From positions 3,720,001 through 3,784,000 of the forward strand of contig JALGAS010000006.1 of the NCBI GenBank assembly GCA_023078685.1: a DNA stretch of 64,000 nt. Reading direction: 5' to 3'. The notes under the pieces were generated by a model. That model was given only the letters and a program-made list of their open reading frames with translations, was not told the DNA's origin and ran no database searches. Both the position numbers and the translations under genes were made by a program. The stretch's first letter is position 1; every line of letters begins with the position of its first letter. Positions 31,961 through 42,669 of this stretch are shown here, piece after piece. Origin of the DNA: Neopestalotiopsis rosae. Lineage: Eukaryota; Ascomycota; Sordariomycetes; Amphisphaeriales; Sporocadaceae.

Positions 31961-32808
31961 CAGAGAATTACCAAAATAAACCATTTCATAAATTTGCCTC
32001 GATTCGTCGTTGTGAGCACTCAATTGATCCATATGCCGCCTAACCCAGCTTGATGAAACATGGCTGTTCCATTTACAAGAGAACCCATAGATTGATAGCA
32101 TGATAATACTTGCAAGTTGTTCCGTCTTACTTTGTCATTCCTTTAAGATATCGTAAAAGATTCGGGAAGTGCTTCCCCATCGTCGTCTTTTCTGGGTTCC
32201 CCTCATTGCCGTGAGGAGCGGGCAGGGATATAGGGTGAGAAGCATCTGCGGTCCCCCGAACCGAGTCATTACATTCGATGGATGTAACCTAACGGACTTA
32301 AGAGCGCTTGTTCGTTTTCAAGCTTGTACAAGGTGAGTTTTACTGCAGCCTGGAGATATCTCTACCTCGAATTGCCCTCGCTGACGTTCTCATGCATGTT
32401 CAAGGTCGCACTGCCGAATGATTTGATGATCGTTGGAGAAGTGTCGTTGGCGACACCTTCCCGATTGAAGTCTCGCCTGCCGATAGACGTCATGGCGATT
32501 CTGCTGGACTATTTCTCGCTTGGCAAAAAAGTGTCCGAATAGTCGATTTTGGGCAAGATGATCGCCAAGGACGAATCGCGAATCTTAGCACGACGCAATT
32601 ACCAAGGACTTTTACGAGCTAGGTCGCTGGGCGTTTTCTTTGCAGTGACCGCGCCTTCCGATACTCAAGTATACATCCAATGGACATTTTGTTCTTAATA
32701 CCTTGTTCAGTTCCAACCAGTCTCTTTGTCTTGGCCCACATGACTTTCCCGCACTCTTCGATTTTTGCTTCACATGCTATTATGATTTGATTGCAAATCA
32801 TTGTCATT
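31961..32808. other. Intergenic stretch upstream of the peptidase gene
   Basis: No supported gene. The last 200 bp form the promoter of the M28 peptidase. Short frames at 32324-32542 and 32619-32837 lack domain-like composition. Confidence 0.45.
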
Positions 32809-35279
32809 ATGCATAATCTCCATGTTCTTGGCGCCATCGCGCTTCTTGCGACAAGCGCCGCTGCGTGTCTCCATGCGCGCCATGAAATCAGCCATCACCA
32901 TCATGTCAAGCGCCAGTACACCATGCCGACCCCTCTGAGCCCAGAGGAGGAGACGCTGGTTGGGGCTGTGTCGACTACTACGCTTGATGAGTGGTCTTAC
33001 TATTATACGTGAGTTTTCAAGTTAAAGAGAATTGATATTATCATATTGACCATGAACCGGGAAGATGCTAATATGTTCTTATCTATAGTCAGTATGTGAA
33101 ATTTAGAACCCAGTGATCATGTATTGAGAGCCAGCATCCGAATTGCTTGACTTGTCGGAGAATAGTCATATCAATCATCTGCATGACTAACACTGAATAT
33201 GTAGTGGCGCCCATCTTGCTGGAACAAATCTGAGCATGGCCCAGTGGACGGCAGACCGATGGGCTGAAAGTGGACTCAACTCTACCGTGATTGCTTACGA
33301 TGTCTTTATCAACTATCCCATCAACAAGTCCCTCAGCCTCACCTATGCCAATGGGAGTGTGTACCAACCCCTATTGGAGGAGGCTGTACTAGAGGCAGAC
33401 GAGACGACCAGTTATCCCAACAGAATTCCAACCTTTAATGGTTATTCTGCTAGCGGCAATGTGACGGCAGAGTACGTCTACATTGGTCGAGGACAACAAG
33501 TAGACTTTGATCGCCTCGAAGCCCTGGGCGTGCCCCTAGAAGGCAAGATTGCTATTTCGCGCTACGGTGGCCCGTTCCGCGGTCTCAAGGTCAAGAACGC
33601 GCAGGAGCACGGCATGATTGGCGTCGTCTTGTTTACGGACACGGCAGACGACGGCGACATTACCGAGGCCAACGGCTACGCGGCGTACCCCGACGGGCCT
33701 GCGAGGAACCCAACGGCGGTGCAGCGCGGGAGTGTCGAGTTTCTCTCTATTTACCCTGGAGATCCCACGACTCCTGATTACCCGTCCAAGGAAGGCGTGC
33801 CAAGGACTGACGGTTCCGCTGTTCTGCCACACATTCCTTCCGTTCCCATATCTTGGCTGGATGCTCAACCCATCCTAGCAGCCCTGGACGGCACCGGCAC
33901 AGACGGCGCTCAGGTCAACCGCTCGGGCTGGGTCGGCGCTCTCAACGTCTCGTACTCGACTGGCCCAGCACCTGGCGTCCAGCTCAACCTCGGCAACTAT
34001 ATGAACGAGACCATTACTCCCCTCTGGGACGCCATTGGCATTATCAACGGCACCAACCCCGACGAGACCATAGTCATTGGCAACCACCGAGACGCTTGGA
34101 TTGTTGGCGGCGCGGCCGATCCCAACTCGGGCACTGCCATCATCGTCGAATTGGCCAAGGCGTTTGGCGCACTGCTCGAGACGGGCTGGAAGCCCAAGCG
34201 CAACATTGTTCTCGGGTCATGGGACGGCGAGGAGTATGGTCTGCTGGGATCGACCGAGTTTGTCGAGGAATACCTGCCGTGGCTCAATGACACGGCCATC
34301 TCCTACTTGAACGTGGACATCGGCGCCTCGGGACCTCATGTTTACTTTGACGCGAGTCCGGAACTTCATTACGTGACGCAGGATACAATGAAGAAGATTG
34401 TCTGGATGGATGGAAACAGAACCATGTACGATGTCTGGTACGAGGATCTCGAGGGATACATTGGCGTGCTCGGCAGTGGCAGCGACTACACTGCTTTTGT
34501 CCATAAGGGAATAGGGGCGGTAAGTCTGGAACTATGAAACTATGAGATAAAGAAAATGCCGACTAACACGATGTCCCTTCAGCTCGATATTGGAGCCAGC
34601 GGGTTTGACGAAGATCCCGTTTACCACTACCACAGCAACTACGACTCGTACCACTGGATGACCAACTTTGGCGACCCTGGCTTCCTGGCGCACAAGTCCA
34701 TGACGCAATTCATGTCCTTGCTTGCGTACAACCTCGCCGACGCCGACGTGATTCCCTTCAACCTGACCAACTATGCCGTCCAGTTGGATTCCTACTACGC
34801 CGACCTACAGACCACCATCAACGAGACGACCCTGACCACCTTTGACACGGATCCGCTCCGTGCGGCCATTGATGATTTCGCGGCGAGTGCGACGCAGCTC
34901 GAGCAGCAAGCGGCCAGCGCTTTGAGCGCCAATGACGCTACACAAATTACTGCCGTCAACCACAAGTACAGGGACTTTCAACGAGGTTTTGTCTCCCAGG
35001 GTGGACTTCCCGGCCGAGAGTTTTTCAAGCATCTCATTTTTGCTCCGGGTGCTGATACAGGTGAGTATTCCTTTAAACGAAAAAAAAAAAAAAAAAAAAC
35101 CGCCCAAAACTTGTCGAGAGGGTTAGTGCTAATAAGCAATAATCACAGGATATGCCGCAGTGACCTTTCCCGGAATCACCGAGGCTTTGGAAGCGGGCAA
35201 CTTTTCGACGGCCGCTGATTTTGTGACGAGGACTGCTGCTGCCATTACTGCTGCCGCAGATATCATAAGGGTACAATAA
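32809..35279 (+). CDS. M28 peptidase, glutamate carboxypeptidase II-like
   Basis: Best model has five exons, join(32809..33008, 33089..33091, 33205..34519, 34583..35060, 35149..35279), 708 residues, including a 3-nt exon. A signal peptide (MHNLHVLGAIALLATSAAAC) and many N-x-S/T sites indicate secretion or vacuolar delivery. A protease-associated domain spans about residues 140-300. The peptidase domain holds the co-catalytic zinc ligands: GNHRDAW and AADPNSGTA (His, Asp), WDGEEYGLLGSTEF (catalytic Glu-Glu pair), NVDIGASG (Asp) and YHYHSNYDSYHW (His). The C-terminal dimerisation-like helical domain follows. Relatives include human GCPII/PSMA and yeast Vps70 and Tre1/2. Length fits the family. 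Intron 4 contains an 18-base poly-A run. Start is ATG 32809; a frame opening earlier uses TTG. Confidence 0.92.
33089..33091 (+). other. Predicted 3-nt microexon in the M28 peptidase gene
   Basis: TCA lies between an intron that ends in a textbook branch site and acceptor (gctaat then ctatag) and a second that opens with gtatgt and closes with an actaac branch site and atgtag acceptor. Including it turns the exon-1/exon-3 junction from Tyr-Thr-Gly-Ala-His into Tyr-Thr-His-Gly-Ala-His. Frame is kept either way, so the microexon adds one residue. The alternative is a single 196-nt intron. Confidence 0.55.
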
Positions 35280-36186
35280 GTTCAAGTTGAAGAGACAACC
35301 TTGGGATAGGGTGCGAATATGGGCAACTTATCTTTACCAATGGTGATATTCAGTCTTAGCCACTCAGGCCAGCGCACGGGGTATTTCTTTGAGTTCTCAA
35401 TAATAGTACCTTTCCAAACATATGAATGCTACTGCTCATGCACAATTCGTCATGATAGCTTCAGAGTTCTGTAATAGTTTCAAAGTTCTATGATACCCAT
35501 AGAATCTTGTTGCAAGTGGTCCGTCCGGAGGACTGCTATGCACGCGCAGACAAGATTCAACTGACTGTGACTTGAGCATACTATTAAGCACTGCGTAATA
35601 CTGCTACTCATGCAATCATATCACTGGACTTGACGATTTCCTGCATACTGCCTTTGCAAATAAAGGCACCTAGGTGAACACATCGATGCGCTTATGCACG
35701 TACAATTACCGATGATTTTGCAACCAAATTTTGACAACAGAAAAAAGAAGCAAAGAAAACCGGGCAATTGCGTTACACAGCAGTCTTACTCGTTTCATAG
35801 CGGGGGAGGGCTGTGAAATGTAAATACCTCTGAGACTTGATCAGGTGACTACGCCCGCATAGTGAGGGGAGCAGGGAAGCCTAAATAGCATTCACTCATG
35901 TTCATAGTCCTGGCCAACATTAGCTTCGGGGCCAACCCAGCGCCATCACACCCATTTTGTGCAAAGTAGTACCTAGCACTCCAGCGTTCATCCTTCTACA
36001 CTAGCTATAGCGAATCCGACATCCGTCAACATTCGTTTCTGAGCTTGAGCACAGCTATATTCGATCGCGTTGTTGCGCGATTGAGAAGAGGTTCTGAGCA
36101 GCTAGCAGGCCGGTTGGGGTTCCTGAGATACGCGGTAGCCTGCTTGGGTCTCACACAGAGAACAACCGCTCCCAAGTCTGCCACAG
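35280..36186. other. Intergenic stretch before the HET gene
   Basis: AT-rich sequence with short direct similarity between 35420-35480 and 35590-35620 (tgctactgctcatgca-like words) but no gene. The 200 bp before 36187 are the HET gene promoter and leader. Confidence 0.45.
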
Positions 36187-39180
36187 ATGGCGCTCACCAA
36201 CAGCACTGTTACAGACTCAGCAACCCCATCCGAAGCCGCGTCCACTGAGCAACTCTTTTACCAATACAGCACAATTGACAAATCAAAGCGTGCTTTTCGT
36301 CTGCTCATACTCCGAGGAGGGACTGGGCATGATATCGACTGTGAAATAGTCGAATCTACATTCGATAGCAATACTCTCCCATACGAAGCAGTTTCGTATA
36401 CTTGGGGGCCGAGTTTCACGGCGGAGACAGTCAACATTAACGGAAAGAAGCTGCCTGTCACCTTTAATTTGAGTCTGATCCTTCGCGATCTACGTTTTGC
36501 CGACGTGGATCGAGTTATATGGGTTGATGCTATTTGCATTAATCAGCAAGATGGCACTGAAAAAGGCCACCAAGTTGGTCAGATGCAAGACATCTACGCC
36601 TTGGCAGAACGTGTTTTATTCTGCATTGCTCGATCAACAAACTGTACTGACCTCTTAATGGGTTGCCTGGAGAGACTGCAAAGCGGAATGCAAAACATTG
36701 ACCTTAGCGATGAATCCGCCATACGTGCTTGTTGGAATAAAACACAGACCGCCATAGCACGCCACCATCTCAATTCTCTGCCCCAGCCATCTATCGAAAC
36801 ATTGCTATCAGTACAATTGGAGGCAATGACCTTCTTACAACGTCAAGGACTTGAACATATCCTTGGACAGCCCTGGTTTCACAGAGTGTGGATTTTGCAA
36901 GAAGTCGCTAATGCGCGCGACGCGTTGGTCTACTGTGGCCAAAAGTCTGTATCCGCTGCCGTGTTTGCGCTTGGCGCCAGGCTGCTCGAATATTCTCTTC
37001 CGGATGAGCGACGCAAGACAGTTGACGAGTTTTTGACTCTTATGCCAGGGATTACGAGAAAAGACCCATCTCAAGATCTGTTGACTTTGTTCCGCAGATT
37101 TGGAAAAGCCAATGCCAGTGTGGAACGGGATAGGATTTATGCCCTTTTTGGGATTTGCGAAGACAAGCAGATTCAGACACTTATCATCCCAAACTACGTC
37201 AAACCTGAACAAGAAGTCATCATTGACACGATTGCATATATCTGTCATTGTGAAATATCGGCCATCGCAACCAGCCCCTACAACTCGACCGCCCATTTCC
37301 TGTCGGAACTGGACCTGCATCTTCTTGATAACACCTTGCTTTCACATTTCTTAGGATCGAAGAATCATAGGGGTGCTTTGTCTATTCTGCAGCGCCATGG
37401 ACAATCTATTTCCGTGACTCCGGAGATACTCAGCATGGCAGTCAACCATACTATGTTTGATGAGGGTGTAATGTCACAACTTCTGGAGCAACGCAATGCG
37501 AAATCTCTCCTTTCAGGTCCAGAGGGACGGAAGCCGCTATGCTTTGCAGCTGAGCACGGCTACGACATCCTTGTAATACAGATGCTAGAGAAAGGCGCCG
37601 ACATTCAGGCCGGCACTTCCAGGAAGTCCGTCCGGGGGAGCGGGATGGAGGCACCCTTATCTCTAGCTGCAATGGACGGACATGAAACTGTGGTCAGGCT
37701 CTTGCTCGAAAGGGGGTCAGATCTCAAAGTAGGGACGCCACTTGCATGGGCCGCACGTAACGGACATAGTCCTGTCGTCCAGCTACTTGTCGAAAAAGGC
37801 AGCGAAATTGAAGAGTATGAACAGTACGGCCTGGATTGGCGAACACCATTATCATGGGCTTCATCGGGTGGACATGAAGCTGTCGTCAGGTTTCTGCTGC
37901 AACATGGTGCGGATCCCACCACGAGAAATTTAGAAACCGATACGCCCATATCGAGAGCAGCAGAGAACGGTCACATGGTCATCCTTCAGATTCTACTTGA
38001 GAATTTACTTGAGAATTCTGCCAAGATTGATGAGTCAATTATGGAAGATGCCCTGATAAACGCAGCGACAGCTGCCCAGAAATCTGTTGTGAGCCTACTC
38101 CTGAATATGGATCTTAGCATCAATCTGCTCGCCGTACTGGATGCTATGGTAGAAAAGACATGGAAAGGAGATGACAGGCAAGAAGACTTTGAAGCTATTG
38201 TCATGATGATTATGGCTGAAGTCGCACGTTTCCACGAAAGTTCCAACCCTTTGGTAACAGCAGCTGCCGCTGGAAATGAGCGGATGGTGAGGCTTTTTCT
38301 CAATTATGGTGCCAAGGTTGACTACGTGGGTACTCGTCCAATCAATGGGCGTAGGAAGAAATATTCCGGAACGGCTTTGGCATTTGCGACACGATACGGC
38401 CACAAAGACGTGGCCGAACTACTGTTGGCGGAAGGTGCTCATCTTGAGGCCAGAAATCTTCGCGAACAAACGCCGCTATTTGCGGCTGCAAGTAGTGGTG
38501 TTGAAAATATCATCATGATGTTGTTGGAAAAGGGTGCCGCCAGTAAAGTCAGAGACTCTAATGGTCGGACTCCACTACATCTCGCTGCTCAAAACGGCCA
38601 TGAGAATTCCGTCAGGGCATTGTTGAAAAGTGGTGCCGACGTTGATTCCAGGGATAAACATGATGCAACACCACTGTGTCTGGCCGCTTACAATGGTCAT
38701 GAGAATATTATCAGAATATTGCTAGAGAGCGGCGCCGATATCAAAGTCAGAGACCGGATAGGTTGTACGCCACTATGCGCCGCTGCTTACAACGGTCATG
38801 AGAATTCTGTCAGGCTGTTGCTAAAGAACGGCGCCGACATTGAATCCAGGAACGACCAACATCGAACGGCGCTATCAGTCGCTGCTTCTAAGGGTTGTAA
38901 GAACACTGTCAGGGAGTTACTTAAAAATGGTGCCGATATTGATTCCAAGGATAAAAATCATCGAACGGCGCTGTCAATCGCTGCCTCCAAAGGTTACAAG
39001 AATGTAGTGAAGGTGTTGCTTAAGAACGGTGCTGAAATTGAGGCCAAAGATTCCTATCAGAGGACGCCATTGACCTGGGCTGCACAGTTCCACCATAAGA
39101 ATATCGTCACGCTTTTGTTAGAAAGCGGTGCGAGTTCAAACGTCGACAAGACACGATTGAAAGCATGCAATTATTCTTAG
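36187..39180 (+). CDS. HET-domain protein with ankyrin repeats
   Basis: Intronless 997-residue protein. The HET domain fills about residues 65-240: YEAVSYTWGPSF, IWVDAICINQQDGTEK, then a GQMQDIYALAERV helix and PWFHRVWILQEVA followed by ALVYCGQ. Such domains trigger programmed cell death in fungal vegetative incompatibility and immune-like self/non-self recognition. From about residue 435 to 985 runs a solenoid of roughly 15 ankyrin repeats (TPLHLAAQNGHENSVRALLK type). The last six are very similar to each other, suggesting recent unit duplication or conversion. No NACHT or NB-ARC nucleotide-binding domain lies between HET and ankyrins, so this is a HET-ANK type rather than a full NLR. Partner and trigger are unknown. 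Confidence 0.93.
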   Translation: MALTNSTVTDSATPSEAASTEQLFYQYSTIDKSKRAFRLLILRGGTGHDIDCEIVESTFDSNTLPYEAVSYTWGPSFTAETVNINGKKLPVTFNLSLILRDLRFADVDRVIWVDAICINQQDGTEKGHQVGQMQDIYALAERVLFCIARSTNCTDLLMGCLERLQSGMQNIDLSDESAIRACWNKTQTAIARHHLNSLPQPSIETLLSVQLEAMTFLQRQGLEHILGQPWFHRVWILQEVANARDALVYCGQKSVSAAVFALGARLLEYSLPDERRKTVDEFLTLMPGITRKDPSQDLLTLFRRFGKANASVERDRIYALFGICEDKQIQTLIIPNYVKPEQEVIIDTIAYICHCEISAIATSPYNSTAHFLSELDLHLLDNTLLSHFLGSKNHRGALSILQRHGQSISVTPEILSMAVNHTMFDEGVMSQLLEQRNAKSLLSGPEGRKPLCFAAEHGYDILVIQMLEKGADIQAGTSRKSVRGSGMEAPLSLAAMDGHETVVRLLLERGSDLKVGTPLAWAARNGHSPVVQLLVEKGSEIEEYEQYGLDWRTPLSWASSGGHEAVVRFLLQHGADPTTRNLETDTPISRAAENGHMVILQILLENLLENSAKIDESIMEDALINAATAAQKSVVSLLLNMDLSINLLAVLDAMVEKTWKGDDRQEDFEAIVMMIMAEVARFHESSNPLVTAAAAGNERMVRLFLNYGAKVDYVGTRPINGRRKKYSGTALAFATRYGHKDVAELLLAEGAHLEARNLREQTPLFAAASSGVENIIMMLLEKGAASKVRDSNGRTPLHLAAQNGHENSVRALLKSGADVDSRDKHDATPLCLAAYNGHENIIRILLESGADIKVRDRIGCTPLCAAAYNGHENSVRLLLKNGADIESRNDQHRTALSVAASKGCKNTVRELLKNGADIDSKDKNHRTALSIAASKGYKNVVKVLLKNGAEIEAKDSYQRTPLTWAAQFHHKNIVTLLLESGASSNVDKTRLKACNYS
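38550..39090 (+). repeat. Near-identical ankyrin-coding repeats
   Basis: Consecutive 99-nt units encode TPLCLAAYNGHENIIRILLE-like modules. Units beginning near 38550, 38649, 38748, 38847, 38946 and 39045 share long nucleotide stretches (for example ggtcatgagaat and ggcgccgacatt). This is higher similarity than among the upstream ankyrin units. Confidence 0.75.
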
Positions 39181-39820
39181 ATAGCTAGGTAGCAGAATTT
39201 CAAATGTAAAGCTGGATATAAACAATATGGATAGAGCCGCTCAATCAACGGACTTGTCTTGTGATCACAAAGATAGGGAGGGACTGAAGCACTCATCTCG
39301 CGCAAAGGTACGAATGTGAACATTAAGAGAATCAATTATAATCTCGCCGCATTAGTGTTCTATGAATATTGGTCGATCCTCACGGGAAAATCATGTGTGC
39401 TTCAAAAAAGCAGACTGGCGTTGCTCTTATTTGGAGATCTTGTGATACGTGGTATTAATATTTCGAGGTGTTGGCTGGGGGCATCCATTGCGGGGATTCG
39501 CTCCATCAGTCTGACCTCCCCGATAGTACGTATATATCACACCTTATGCCCTTGGGGTACATACTCACTGGCGTCCTATCTCTATAGAGCTATGGGTCAG
39601 AAAAATGAACAAAGGGAAGTTCGGGGGGAGCCATCTTGCAACGGATTAGTGATACTTCATTTACCTCCTATTATAGCATAGCATACGAATGATTATGATT
39701 AAAAAATTATGCAACCATTCATTTCTTCCGTCTAAGGGTATCAAGCGCCTGTTTTCCCAAAAATAAAAACAAAACTCCGAGATGCAAAGTAAACATGCCA
39801 AATCATAAATCACAAGCATT
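39181..39820. other. Intergenic stretch between convergent genes
   Basis: Lies between the 3-prime ends of the HET-ankyrin gene and the MFS gene. AT-rich, with no supported coding or RNA feature. Confidence 0.5.
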
Positions 39821-41511
39821 CTAAGATGAAACCTGCTGACTCTGCTCAAGCCTCGCCTGCTCCTTTTCATCAGCCGTCATCTCAGCCGCCGCCTCGCCAA
39901 GGTTGATAGTAGAGTTAAGAATCAGCGCCAGGCCCGCCAGCCCAACGCCCAGCCAAAAGCCAATCTGGTACTGCTCGCGCAGACTAACACTCTCCCCACC
40001 GCGCTCGCGGTACTCAACCGTGGTGGAGACGGCCAGCTCGCCGATGCCCAGCCAAAAGGCCATGCCCAGGTAGAGCAGGCTGTTGATGAGGGCGCCGGCC
40101 GTGGCCTGGAGCCGGGCCGGCATGGCCGTGGTGATGAAGATGTTGGTCACGTTGTATAAAATGTCGACACCAATTGTGCCGCACAGCATGGCCGGGAAGA
40201 CGTAGGCCCAGTACAGGAAGGTGAGGGAAGGTTCGCCGTCGTCGGAGCGGGAGGGCATGACGGCAAACAGCAGGACCGAGATGAGGTAGCCCAGGCCCGA
40301 AATGATGAGGAGCACGCGGCCGGGTAACAGGTGTAGGACGAGACCGCCGGCTACTGCTAGGAACATGCCGCCTACTGCCAGTGGTGTGAACCATGCGGCG
40401 GTTTGGAGGGGCGTCGTATTGAGGACCGTCTGGAGTCTGCGAAGAGGTCGTGTCAGTTTTATTCCAACGAAAGGTATCTGAAATGCCACAGGAATTCGAC
40501 TTACTGGTAACTGGCGTAAAACAGGAACAGTCCAAAGCAGCCATAAGAGGCAAACATGGACGTTGCCAGGCGTCTCATGTACTTTGGTCGAAACAACTCA
40601 GCGGGCAAAAGAGGTTGTGCAGCCACCCAACCTTCAATGTAGACGGCGACACACAAGAGCAGGGCACCGATGACAAATGTGACGATAATGTACGGAGTCC
40701 TCCAGCCCTGCGGCGCATGACTGCCGTCGGTCAGAGCGTACACGACGAGGGCAACGCCCGGCACAATGGTAGCTACGCCCCACCAGTCCATGCGCACGTC
40801 CGCGTTGCCGTCGCCCAGGTGCCGCGGGATGGCCAAAAAGGCAATGACGGTGTTGACAAAGACCATGATGGTGCCGATGAAGAAGAACCAGCGCCAGGTG
40901 AGCAGCTGGCCGGCCACGGCGCCGACAAAGATGCCAATGTAGAAGCCCACGCAGGCCATGGCGCCGTAGGAGCTAAAGACGAGGTTCTTGCGCGGGCCGG
41001 GACGGTAGAGGGTGCCCAGGAGGGAGATGCCGGCGGGGAGGTAGGCGCTGGAACCGAGACCCTGCATGGCGCGGCACACGATGAGCATGGTCGGGTTCTG
41101 GCTGAAGCCGGCGACGAGGGACCAGACGGTGAGCCAGGCGTGGCCGAGCAGGAAGATGGCACGTCCGCCGTGGCGGTCGCAGAGCCGGGCAAAGGGCAGG
41201 AGCAGCGCCGCCGTGGTCAGGTTGATGACCTCGGCGGGCCAGGTCCGCTGGGCGTCGGGTATGTCGAGCTCGCTGGCAATGGTGGGCAGCACAATGTTGA
41301 AGCCGCTGACAAAGTACTCGGCCATCATCATGGACATGACGACAGTCGAGACAAAGGCAATCTCGGTCGTCAAGTGGGTAAAGGCGGCCGGGCGCTCTCG
41401 TCCTAGCCTTTCAATGTCGGTCTTGGTGAGGGTATCGAGCGAGTCGCTACCGTCGTAGACTCCGCTTTCGGGAGGGACGCCGCCCTCTCCGCTTACCAGC
41501 ATGGAAGCCAT
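39821..41511 (-). CDS. MFS transporter, DHA2-like (14 TM)
   Basis: Two exons, complement(join(39821..40436, 40505..41511)), 540 residues, with one 68-nt intron (gtaagt donor, ttcgcag acceptor). The N-terminal half shows the sugar-porter-like entrance FNIVLPTIASELDIPDAQRT, motif A in the loop LPFARLCDRHGGRAIFLLG, and a motif-C-like GLGSSAYLPAGISLLGTLY. Hydrophobic segments continue to a total consistent with 14 helices, ending in a charged cytosolic tail. DHA2 relatives export drugs, toxins or small metabolites by proton antiport at the plasma membrane. The gene lies head-to-head with a Zn2Cys6 regulator, a common arrangement for inducible efflux or for small metabolic clusters. The substrate cannot be read from sequence. 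Confidence 0.9.
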
Positions 41512-42669
41512 GTTGCTGAGGTGTGTACAGCAGTCAAGTGAATCCAGGTGATAAAAGGTGATTGTAGGTCTGAGATAGACATGTGTTTGCTCTGGCGGTT
41601 TCCATCATGATCAAAAGTCTTGGGCCCGGCCAAGTCTTATTATACTACTATGGCACAGTTAGATCCAGACCGCTCGCAGTAAGGGATTGGTAAGAACTGA
41701 CTGGGGGAGGAGAGAGAAAAGTGGATTTGTCGTGTATGAATGTGGAATATTTCACCATGATCCGCTTTGACAAGACTGCAAGTCCCCGAATCTAGATATG
41801 CACGACTTGCAACGCTCTGCCCAAAAAGAGCAAAGTACATATCTGTTGCCGGCCGTTGGGCGATCTGGGCTGGGATTCACCAGGCGGGACGGCCCCTCCG
41901 CCTGGCTGCTGGGAATACTGCCAAACGAGAATGACACATTGGATCCATAGTTTTTCCTTCTACCGCGCCTCAATGGCATTAAACCAGCAGTCATCTCGAA
42001 GCCTGGGGGAGAAGGAACGGGGTGTGCTTGCGGCTCTCGTGGCAAAGTGGTTCCTCGGCGCCAAAACCCGTGGATGATGACTGGCAAACCTGCAATGCAT
42101 AGGGCGCAAATAGGTCGGGTTTTGCTCCGGGATGACGCTAGAATCGAAGACCCCAGTTGGAAAACATGCAGCAGTTGCGTCTTGGCTTCCATATAGGGAA
42201 TGGCCGGTTTGACTTTGACCTCGAAGGGCTGGAGCTAATTACCTAACCCACGAGGCCGCTAGAAGAGTATGTCCGTTCCATGGATCGAATTCCATGCCCC
42301 ATTCCGCCCGGGACTAGATTTCGGCTCGGGCGCGGGCTGTTAGTCAGAGTTGGAATCTTTCCTCTTGTCTGAACTCCTTCTTCCATCTTGGCTCATATAG
42401 GAAGCCAAGCCTCAACTCTTACGTCTCGCATGACAAATCCAAGAAGCTTCTCTCAGTCGAATTAGACGATTGACTCATCAGCAGGGGAAGTTACCTTAAT
42501 GTGATGCCTGTGTTTGCTTACCTGGTAGCCGATTGCGCGGACTTTGGCTAAACGTCTGCCCCCGTTTCCTCATCAGCTTATCAATAACTCGATCTCGTCA
42601 TACAAGGGTCCATACTGCTTGCCTTGACCCCTTGGAGGGTTAGTCACCAGACAAGCCCGGCTCCGGCCC
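41512..42669. other. Divergent promoter between MFS and Zn2Cys6 genes
   Basis: 1.16 kb serving two divergent genes. It contains a perfect 8-bp inverted repeat with CGG/CCG ends at 41880-41905 (listed separately). No coding feature. The short minus frames here end before any start of the transporter. Confidence 0.6.
41880..41905. promoter_or_regulatory. CGG-N10-CCG palindrome, putative Zn2Cys6 site
   Basis: Arms CCAGGCGG and CCGCCTGG are perfect reverse complements separated by 10 bases. Inverted CGG triplets with a fixed spacer are the classical target of dimeric Gal4-type regulators; N10 is the spacing used by Put3. The site is about 370 bp upstream of the transporter ATG and 765 bp upstream of the regulator ATG, so it could control one or both. 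Binding is inferred. Confidence 0.5.
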
